A stretch of 5,839 nt of DNA from the NCBI GenBank assembly GCA_026397895.1, contig JAPLTZ010000314.1, positions 5,549 to 11,387 on the forward strand. Direction: 5' to 3'. The stretch is from Verrucomicrobiota bacterium. Lineage in GTDB: Bacteria > Verrucomicrobiota > Verrucomicrobiia > Limisphaerales > JAFMIX01. Positions 1 through 4,824 of this stretch are shown piece by piece (the first letter of the stretch is position 1; each line of letters begins with the position of its first letter). The notes below the pieces were generated by a model, which saw nothing but the letters and a program-made list of their open reading frames with translations, had not been told where the DNA came from and searched no databases. Position numbers and translations under genes: made by a program.

Positions 1-154
1 CGGCGGCAAGGGCAAGAACGGCAAAGAACCACACGAGCAGCCCGGCGTAACCAAGCAACGCCAGCAAAACGACACGGCGGCGCAGTGCGGCCGGATTCTT
101 GCCGACCCCTTTCTCCACGCGGCGCACCAGAATGTCGAATTCTTCGTGGGTCAT
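1..154 (-). CDS. Partial membrane protein, N-terminus of a probable M48-family metallopeptidase
   Basis: This is the first 51 codons of a minus-strand gene that runs off the left edge; it was read by translating the reverse complement. The protein opens MTHEEFDILVRRVEKGV, then a basic stretch (NPAALRRR, residues 20-27), then a strongly hydrophobic segment from about residue 28 to the cut (VVLLALLGYAGLLVWFFAVL), which is a membrane helix. An acidic amphipathic head, an NPA..RRRV motif and then a membrane segment with LLGY resemble the N-terminus of membrane-bound M48 (Ste24/HtpX-like) zinc peptidases. The HExxH active site would lie outside the window, so the enzyme call is inference from the N-terminus alone. 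The ATG at 154 is the only sensible start, and no Shine-Dalgarno precedes it. It starts 21 nt after the stop of the TPR gene on the same strand, so the two are probably co-transcribed. Alternative: another multi-pass membrane protein. Confidence 0.6.
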   Translation of the reverse strand, partial: MTHEEFDILVRRVEKGVGKNPAALRRRVVLLALLGYAGLLVWFFAVLALAA

Positions 155-175
155 GCGGAGGAGTGGGCGGCTAAT

Positions 176-2761
176 TTATGGCGCGGTGGTGGTGATGCGG
201 CGAACAAGGTGGAAGGGAAATGTGCGTTCGACGACATTGAGATTGTGGACGAGCGGCGCAAATTCGGCGCGGGCTTCGGGGTGAAGCTTTATCATCGCGG
301 CAAGCAACACGGCTTTTGTTTTCAACGGAAGCATGAGGGCTTGTGCTTCGGCGAGCGTTGGCATGGTGCGGCTATTCAAAAACATTGCGGCTTGAACCGA
401 GTCCATGTTGCCAGCGGCCAAGAGGTGATGGGCTTGTCGTTGCCATTTCTCCGCCGCCGCTTTGTCTCCGGCTTGGAGAAATGCCACCGTGAGCGCAAGC
501 GCATCCACAAGTTTTCCTGGTGAATTTTCCTGCGATTCCAACATTTTTTCGCCTTCAGTCACACGACCTTGTTCAATCAGGGCTTCAGCCACAAAGCGCC
601 GGGTGGCGCTGGCAGGAAGACCGTTAATTTTTTCAAGTTCGGCAAAATTTCCGGCGGCATATAGCGCCTGAGCGCGCAACCCGGCGGTAATTTCAGCCAA
701 TTGCGAACCGTAGTTTGCGCCGGCCGCCCGCGTGAAACCGGAAGCAACCCGCAGGGCTTCATCAGTAAGATTTTGGGCGGCGAGAACATCAATAAGTTGG
801 CTGGTGGCGGCAAAATCTTCCGGATTTCGGGCAAGCCGTTGGCGGATTTCTGCCTCAATAGTCTTGATTTCGCCAACGCCGAAACGGGCTAGCAACAACC
901 AATGCTCAAAACTTGCGTCGCCCGGACGCAATTCTGTGGCGCGAGCGAATCGCGTGCGTGCTTCGCCCCAGTTTCCGGCAATCATGTAATCGTAACCGAT
1001 GGCAAAGACCGGATAGGCATTTTTGGAGTCGGCTTGAACGGCGCGTTCGAAATAATTCCGCCCGGTCTTGCGATCGCCAGCAAGTCGCCCGCGTAGATAG
1101 AGCAATGCGGAGTCATCCGGGGCGGAGCGGAGCAGCGCATCGTATTCCGCCACGAGAGCCGCGTGACCGGTGGCGGTGTCATGAAGCTCCTGGTAGGCGC
1201 GATGCCACTCAATACGCACTGGCCGGAATGAGAGACTACGACGATAGAAGTCGTCAGCACGCCTTTGCTGTCCGCGCTGGATTGCGATGGTTCCGTAGGC
1301 TCGAAGAACCTGTGCGTCGTCGGGGTGCGCGGGCAGCCAGCTTTCGGAAAAAACCAGCGCTTCGTCCGGCTGATTGCGGTTCATGAGATGGCCGAAGAGG
1401 GCAAGTCCTTCGCCCCGGTAAAGCTGAAGTTCCACCAGCGTGCGTTCCTCGTAGGATTTCATCTGCAATGATTCCGGGAGGGCGCAAAATGGATGCGTAA
1501 TCCCACTGAAATATTCAAACGATTTGCCGAAGCGCAATGAGACGCCCGGCGGGCGCGGGTTGCGGCTATACACGACGTCGCGCTTGATCAAGACTGCGGC
1601 GCCCCCGACATTGAGCACCCACGCGGGATTGCTAAACCAGCGGCTGAAATAAGTGCTGTGGATTTCAAAATCAAATTCCTCGGTCACTGGCCCGGCGATG
1701 CGCGCATGATGTCGCCCTTCGCACAGGTTCATCGAAAGGACGCCACGGATGTTTTTCAATTCACCCCCATCGGTGATGCTCACGGTGGCAGGTTGAGCAA
1801 AGGTGTTGACAATATGCACGGTGCGATGTCGCCGGATATATTCGTTGGCAATGACAAAAGCCAACCCGACAAGGGCGACAATAATGCCCACCACAAGCAG
1901 CGAACGCCAAGTCAGTTGCGGTCCACTGGTGGGAATTTTTTCGCTACGGCTGAACAACCGTTTGAAACTGAATGGCAGTTTTGGCAGTTGCGATACTTTA
2001 AGGTTGAGTCCCTGCTCGGATTTTTTTACAAGCGCACGGAAACCTTGGTGTTCGGTGAGCGCGGGCAGTTCGTTCTGCAAAAATTTGAGCAATTCAAGCG
2101 CGGCGAGGTGGCGGCCGGCTTTTTGGTAGGCAATGGCCAAGGTTTCAATCGGCTCCAGCGGGTAAAGTTGGCCGGCTCCGGGTTTCTCCAAAAAATCCAG
2201 CAACGCCCGCGCTTCGTCGAGCCGCTGCGCCCGCAAATGGCCACGAGCAACCCCCACTCGCGCTTCGGGCAGGTCGGCGCGTAGCGAGAGCGCCCGGCCA
2301 AAGGCTTCGTCGGCTTCCCGAAAAAGGCCAAGGTGGGCCAGCGCCTCGCCGAGATACGCATGCACCTTGGCATTGTCGGCATATTTTTCGCACATCATTC
2401 GGCGAAACTCGGAGGCCTGCACATGCTGGTGGAAATTGATTAGTTGCTGGTGTGCAGCGATGGCGTCTTCGGGCGTGGGGTTGGCGCGGAATTTTTCCAT
2501 GGCCCCGGAAACTTCGAGCTGGCGAGCCGTTTCCCATTTATCAAGCTCCATCACATAATGACGTCGGCAGGACGGGCAGTCATCCAGAATGCGCTTGCGC
2601 CCCAGAGGAATGACAGGAACAAAAACAACAACGAACCACAGACGGGTGTCGTAAGAGGTCAGCTCGACATTACGTCCGCAACTGCGACATGTGCCAGGCC
2701 GCCGTTGAATGTTTTTTTTGCCGTAGTAGTGTGTGCCTATCCCGTTGACCGTGCTTGGCAT
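176..2761 (-). CDS. Zinc-ribbon, TPR-repeat single-pass membrane protein (861 aa)
   Basis: The complete ORF encodes 861 residues. Residues 1-75 form a zinc-ribbon-like head with two CxxC pairs (C25/C28 and C62/C65) flanking a hydrophobic WFVVVFVPVIPLGRK segment, a known arrangement of small bacterial zinc ribbons. Residues about 95-250 are helical TPR-type repeats (for example AYLGEALAHLGLFREADEAFGRAL split over 135-158, and LDEARALLDFLEK at 181-193). One clear membrane helix lies at about 286-306 (LLVVGIIVALVGLAFVIA). Residues 310-440 look beta-rich. Residues 450-830 are a second helical TPR superhelix (for example EALVFSESWLPAHPDDAQVL, 467-486). The role is probably a scaffold that binds protein partners on both sides of the cytoplasmic membrane, with the zinc ribbon cytoplasmic; this is inference. 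The ATG at 2761 is chosen because the MPSTVNGIGTHYYGKKN start leads directly into the zinc ribbon. No Shine-Dalgarno is visible, only an AT-rich leader. It lies upstream of the peptidase-like gene, which suggests a joint envelope function. Confidence 0.88.
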   Translation of the reverse strand: MPSTVNGIGTHYYGKKNIQRRPGTCRSCGRNVELTSYDTRLWFVVVFVPVIPLGRKRILDDCPSCRRHYVMELDKWETARQLEVSGAMEKFRANPTPEDAIAAHQQLINFHQHVQASEFRRMMCEKYADNAKVHAYLGEALAHLGLFREADEAFGRALSLRADLPEARVGVARGHLRAQRLDEARALLDFLEKPGAGQLYPLEPIETLAIAYQKAGRHLAALELLKFLQNELPALTEHQGFRALVKKSEQGLNLKVSQLPKLPFSFKRLFSRSEKIPTSGPQLTWRSLLVVGIIVALVGLAFVIANEYIRRHRTVHIVNTFAQPATVSITDGGELKNIRGVLSMNLCEGRHHARIAGPVTEEFDFEIHSTYFSRWFSNPAWVLNVGGAAVLIKRDVVYSRNPRPPGVSLRFGKSFEYFSGITHPFCALPESLQMKSYEERTLVELQLYRGEGLALFGHLMNRNQPDEALVFSESWLPAHPDDAQVLRAYGTIAIQRGQQRRADDFYRRSLSFRPVRIEWHRAYQELHDTATGHAALVAEYDALLRSAPDDSALLYLRGRLAGDRKTGRNYFERAVQADSKNAYPVFAIGYDYMIAGNWGEARTRFARATELRPGDASFEHWLLLARFGVGEIKTIEAEIRQRLARNPEDFAATSQLIDVLAAQNLTDEALRVASGFTRAAGANYGSQLAEITAGLRAQALYAAGNFAELEKINGLPASATRRFVAEALIEQGRVTEGEKMLESQENSPGKLVDALALTVAFLQAGDKAAAEKWQRQAHHLLAAGNMDSVQAAMFLNSRTMPTLAEAQALMLPLKTKAVLLAAMIKLHPEARAEFAPLVHNLNVVERTFPFHLVRRITTTAP

Positions 2762-2943
2762 AAGAAAAAATGTTGCGTCAAAGATATATCAGTGCGTTGT
2801 TATGCAAAGAAAAAACCAGCCAATCGCCGCTCTTCTGATTTTACGGTTTGCTGTGTCAGAGCTAGACGGTGAACTGCTTTAGCCGAGCGATGGCGGCCTT
2901 TTTTGTTGCCCGCGTCGAACGGTTGGCGAACACTCATTTCGCC
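2762..2943. other. Divergent intergenic region between the TPR gene and the DUF2071 gene
   Basis: This stretch must carry the promoters of both the minus-strand TPR operon and the plus-strand DUF2071-DCC pair. The part next to the TPR start (2762-2815) is clearly AT-rich, with A-runs at 2764-2770 and 2810-2815 and a TATAT core near 2785-2789. I could not find a -35/-10 pair close to consensus on either strand, so no promoter is placed. GGCGGCC followed by T6 at about 2893-2905 looks vaguely terminator-like, but its stem would be only four or five pairs. If translation of the DUF2071 gene starts upstream of 2944, part of this region is coding. Confidence 0.45.
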
Positions 2944-3663
2944 GTGAACGCCGAGCCCAGATCCATCTTTCTCACCGCCGAGTGGCGCATGTTGGCGATG
3001 CTCAATTTCGAAATCGCGCCGGCACTGCTCGCGCCATTCGTGCCGGCGGGGACGGAGCTGGATTCGTGGAACGGCAAGACCTTCGTGAGCCTGGTCGGGT
3101 TTCGTTTTCTCAAAACTTGTGTGCTGGGCGTGCCGATTCCCTTTCACCGCAACTTCGACGAAGTCAACCTGCGCTTCTACGTCCGGCGTAAAGCCGACGA
3201 AGGCTGGCGGCGCGGTGTGGTGTTCATCAAGGAGATCGTTCCGCGCGCGGCCATTGCGTTCGTCGCACGGAATTTTTACAACGAACCTTACATTGCACTG
3301 CCGATGACGCACCGGTTGGATTCAGGCTCGGCGAAATACTCATGGCGGTTCAACGGACGAAGCAACAGCATGAAAGTAGTCACGCGTGGTGCGGCGCGGC
3401 CGTTGCGCGAAGGCTCGGAGGCAGAATTCATCACGGAACATTTCTGGGGCTATACCGCGCAGCGCGACGGCGCGACGCTCGAATATCGCGTCGAACATCC
3501 GCGTTGGCGGGTGTGGGAAGACTGCGAGGCGAAGCTGGACTGCGACGTGGCGGGGTTGTATGGCTGGCAATTTGTCGCAGCCATGAGCGCAAAGCCGGCA
3601 TCGGCTTTTCTTGCGGAAGGCTCGGCAGTGAGCGTGAGCAAAGGCGCACGACTGAAACCATGA
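2944..3663 (+). CDS. DUF2071 (YqjF-like, COG3361) family protein
   Basis: The protein matches the DUF2071/YqjF family along its whole length. Counting from the GTG at 2944, the core begins at about residue 9 (FLTAEWRMLAMLNFEI), followed by PALLAPFVPAGTELD, VSLVGFRF, the hallmark PFHRNFDEVNLRFYVRR, then RRGVVFIKEIVPR, ARNFYNEPY, ITEHFWGY and YRVEHPRWRVWED. The biochemical function of this family is not established; the fold is thought to be a soluble beta-rich barrel, and no signal peptide or membrane segment is seen. The start is uncertain. GTG 2944 gives MNAEPRS and 239 aa, near the usual family length. In-frame ATG 2890 (257 aa) and GTG 2869 (264 aa) are open but add sequence unlike the family, and none of the three has a Shine-Dalgarno. 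The stop overlaps the start of the DCC gene (ATGA), so they form an operon. The family call is firm; the start is not. Confidence 0.9.
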   Translation: MNAEPRSIFLTAEWRMLAMLNFEIAPALLAPFVPAGTELDSWNGKTFVSLVGFRFLKTCVLGVPIPFHRNFDEVNLRFYVRRKADEGWRRGVVFIKEIVPRAAIAFVARNFYNEPYIALPMTHRLDSGSAKYSWRFNGRSNSMKVVTRGAARPLREGSEAEFITEHFWGYTAQRDGATLEYRVEHPRWRVWEDCEAKLDCDVAGLYGWQFVAAMSAKPASAFLAEGSAVSVSKGARLKP

Positions 3664-4040
3664 ATCCCGACACACCCAAAGGCTGGATTCTCTACGACGA
3701 CTCGTGCGGGTTTTGTCGGCGGTGGATTCCGTTCTGGCAGGGCGCGCTATTGCGGCGCGGGTTTGCCGTCGCGCCGTTGCAGGCTGATTGGGTGCGGGAG
3801 AAGACCAGACTGGGCGCGGCGGAGTTGCTAGAGGATTTGCGGCTGTTGCTGGCGGACGGCACGATGATCCGCGGCGCGGATGTCTATCGCCACGCCACGC
3901 GCCGTATCTGGTGGGCGTGGCCGGTTTATCTTTTCTCCGTTACGCCGCTGCTGCGGAAGGTTTTTGACTGGGGTTACCGTATTTTTGCGGCGAACCGCGT
4001 TCGGGTATCAGGCTTTTGTGGTCTTCCGCCAGGCAATTAG
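3660..4040 (+). CDS. DCC-family (DUF393) thiol-disulfide oxidoreductase-like protein
   Basis: This 126-residue protein carries the defining DxxCxxC motif near the N-terminus (D13-D-S-C16-G-F-C19), preceded by the strand GWILYDD, which gives a thioredoxin-like CGFC pair. Other family landmarks are in order: RGADVYRHATRR (71-82), a Trp-rich helix WWAWPVYLFSVTPLLR (84-99), VFDWGYRIFAANR (101-113) and a terminal Cys at 120. Its length is normal for DUF393. The family is annotated as probable thiol-disulfide oxidoreductases on the strength of the CxxC motif; substrates are unknown. The ATG at 3660 overlaps the upstream stop in ATGA. The only purine-rich stretch (AAAGG at 3640-3644) lies 15 nt upstream, too far to act as an ordinary ribosome site, so initiation probably depends on coupling to the DUF2071 gene. 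The frame stays open upstream to 3342, but that extension lies inside the DUF2071 gene and precedes the conserved domain. Confidence 0.92.
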   Translation: MNPDTPKGWILYDDSCGFCRRWIPFWQGALLRRGFAVAPLQADWVREKTRLGAAELLEDLRLLLADGTMIRGADVYRHATRRIWWAWPVYLFSVTPLLRKVFDWGYRIFAANRVRVSGFCGLPPGN

Positions 4041-4111
4041 GCACAAACAGCCGACTTCGACGAATGGGATGCTGGTTGGCTGCCAGCGGGACCACTTCTT
4101 CAAATGAGGGC

Positions 4112-4146
4112 GGGTGCTGTTTTTTGGAAAAACAGACACAACACCC
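4112..4146. terminator. Candidate hairpin/terminator after the DCC gene
   Basis: An inner stem of eight pairs, CTGTTTTT (4117-4124) with AAAAACAG (4128-4135), encloses a three-base TGG loop. An outer five-pair stem, GGGTG (4112-4116) with CACCC (4142-4146), closes it, leaving a six-base bulge on the right arm. A short T-run (TTTT, 4150-4153) follows after three bases. It lies about 70 bp past the DCC stop, so an intrinsic terminator is plausible. The inner stem is A/T-rich, which is atypical, and the T-run is short. Confidence 0.35.
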
Positions 4147-4161
4147 ACATTTTCAATTACA

Positions 4162-4182
4162 AGCAGCCGATTTCCGGCTGTT
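4162..4182. terminator. Compact GC hairpin, possible second terminator or RNA element
   Basis: CAGCCG (4164-4169) pairs perfectly with CGGCTG (4175-4180) around a five-base loop (ATTTC). A G-T and an A-T pair extend the stem to eight pairs (4162-4182). No T-run follows on the plus strand, so it is a weak intrinsic terminator. It lies 16 bp after the 4112-4146 hairpin and could add to termination or RNA stability. Confidence 0.35.
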
Positions 4183-4199
4183 CAAGGACGGGGCGGGAC

Positions 4200-4247
4200 A
4201 AAAATATTTTCAACTTTTTGAAGATTTTTTGAAAGATTGGCGTTTTT
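4200..4247. repeat. Phased A/T-tracts with an 11-bp tandem near-repeat
   Basis: Tracts A5 (4200-4204), T4 (4207-4210), T5 (4215-4219), T6 (4225-4230) and T5 (4243-4247) lie in a short stretch; three successive T-tracts have centres about 9-10.5 bp apart, the helical repeat that gives intrinsic curvature. TTTTTGAAGATT (4215-4226) recurs as TTTTTGAAAGATT (4226-4238) with an 11-bp offset. TTGAAA at 4229-4234 resembles a -35 box, and TATTCA at 4254-4259 is a poor -10 at 19 bp spacing, so a promoter here is only suggested. Confidence 0.4.
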
Positions 4248-4282
4248 CGACCGTATTCATAGTAGAGGGACGATGCTTTTTT

Positions 4283-4363
4283 ATACCGGCTCTGCTCCAA
4301 CCAATGGACAGGTAACAAGAAAAATGCAAGGGGGAACAGGGTAGATAAGGACGGAGCCGGTAT
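4283..4363 (+). repeat. Perfect 10-bp inverted repeat upstream of the small membrane protein gene
   Basis: ATACCGGCTC (4283-4292) is exactly the reverse complement of GAGCCGGTAT (4354-4363). A G-T and a G-C pair (4293/4353 and 4294/4352) extend the stem inward, making about twelve pairs around a loop of some 57 bases. T6 (4370-4375) starts seven bases after the right arm. In RNA this would close a domain of about 80 nt, 74 bases before the next start codon. Reading it as a leader, attenuator or small RNA with its own terminator is inference. Confidence 0.5.
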
Positions 4364-4423
4364 TCTTAGTTTTTTGTCCGAAACAGCACGAAAATGACCG
4401 TCGCCGAAGACCATTCCAAAAGA

Positions 4424-4428
4424 AAGGA
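4424..4428 (+). promoter_or_regulatory. Shine-Dalgarno site for the 4438 gene
   Basis: AAGGA (within AGAAAGGACG) sits nine bases before the ATG at 4438. It is the only good Shine-Dalgarno seen in the window. It fixes the start and supports the plus-strand reading frame over the opposing minus-strand open frames. Confidence 0.7.
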
Positions 4429-4437
4429 CGCAAAACC

Positions 4438-4803
4438 ATGACGCTCCATATCGTATGGCAAGCCGCCGCGGTGGTGGCGGCATATTTGGTGGTGGCGTGC
4501 CTGTTTTTGCGGGTGCTGGGGTTCAATGCCTGCCCGTTTGCCAAAGACAGGAGCAAGAACAAGCCACAGGGTGAGCCAGTCAACAATCCGCCCGCGCCGC
4601 AAGCTGCCCAAGAACCGGCTTCGCACGAAATATCCCCGGCTTGTCGTGCCCGATCCGTGGGGAGCATCGCGGAATTTTCCGATTGTCTGACGGACAGTGA
4701 CCACGCCTGCTCCCACTCGCTGAATTTTGGCGGTGGCCGCCTGTGTTTTCATCCGCGCCATCAGGAAATCGTCGCCCAAACCCGGCCGGCGGCGGACGAA
4801 TGA
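4438..4803 (+). CDS. Small single-pass membrane protein with Cys/His-rich tail (121 aa, family not recognised)
   Basis: I do not recognise this family. Residues 1-29 contain one membrane helix (about 5-27, IVWQAAAVVAAYLVVACLFL) ending in a Cys. NACPFAKDRSKNK (30-42) is a positively charged stop-transfer region, so the tail is probably cytoplasmic by the positive-inside rule. A Pro/Ala/Gln-rich linker spans about 43-62. The tail is rich in Cys and His: C69, C83, H89, C91, H93, C103, H105 and H108, within SDCLTDSDHACSHSLNF and GGGRLCFHPRHQEIV. Such spacing could bind metal or form disulfides, but no known zinc-finger signature fits exactly. A Shine-Dalgarno nine bases upstream, G/C-rich third codon positions and a coherent membrane-linker-tail layout argue that the gene is real, although two long open frames exist on the opposite strand. 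It follows a long structured leader and converges with the kinase gene 21 bp downstream. Confidence 0.65.
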   Translation: MTLHIVWQAAAVVAAYLVVACLFLRVLGFNACPFAKDRSKNKPQGEPVNNPPAPQAAQEPASHEISPACRARSVGSIAEFSDCLTDSDHACSHSLNFGGGRLCFHPRHQEIVAQTRPAADE

Positions 4804-4818
4804 AGCCGATTCCGCCGG
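4786..4818. terminator. GC-rich inverted repeat between convergent genes, weak terminator candidate
   Basis: CCGGCGG (4786-4792) pairs with CCGCCGG (4812-4818). An overlapping alternative, CGGCGGA (4790-4796) with TCCGCCG (4811-4817), gives a 14-base loop. The element spans the stop of the small membrane protein gene and sits just before the kinase stop on the other strand. Only TTT follows on the plus strand, so intrinsic termination would be inefficient. Confidence 0.3.
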
Positions 4819-4824
4819 TTTGAA

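Larger units (their letters stand above)
4041..4437. other. Non-coding, AT-enriched structured intergenic region
   Basis: About 400 bp separate the DCC gene from the next plus-strand gene. I find no convincing gene here: short open frames on both strands lack ribosome sites and domains. The stretch is visibly more AT-rich than its neighbours, rich in T- and A-runs, and contains four listed structures: a hairpin at 4112-4146, a hairpin at 4162-4182, phased T-tracts with an 11-bp direct repeat at 4200-4247, and a perfect 10-bp inverted repeat at 4283-4363 followed by T6. The first half probably ends the DUF2071-DCC transcript; the second half is probably the promoter and 5' leader of the small membrane protein gene at 4438. 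Confidence 0.6.

Noticed and set aside
1658..2284. 208-codon plus-strand open frame
   Set aside because: Lies entirely antisense to the TPR membrane protein gene, which has clear domains; its translation shows no domain.
2762..2868. Possible -35/-10 pairs on both strands of the divergent region
   Set aside because: Best pairs (for example TTGCGT and TGTTAT at 19 bp on the plus strand) deviate too much in sequence or spacing to be called.
2800..3312. 170-codon minus-strand open frame
   Set aside because: Antisense to the conserved DUF2071 core; its own translation is compositionally odd and unlike any family I know.
3342..3659. N-terminal extension of the DCC gene
   Set aside because: Overlaps the conserved DUF2071 coding sequence in another frame; the DCC domain begins right after the ATG at 3660.
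4048..4174. CAGCCGACTTC (4048-4058) and CAGCCGATTTC (4164-4174) as a direct repeat
   Set aside because: Only two copies, 10 of 11 matching, with no further similarity around them; probably chance.
4016..4315. 99-codon plus-strand open frame, partly protein-like (FQLFEDFLKDWRFSTVFIVEG)
   Set aside because: It starts inside the DCC gene and runs through two hairpins and T-tracts; the Phe/Lys richness comes from T- and A-runs. No ribosome site or family match.
4281..4779. Two minus-strand open frames opposite the small membrane protein gene
   Set aside because: No ribosome site or domain; the plus-strand frame has a Shine-Dalgarno, G/C-rich third positions and a coherent layout.
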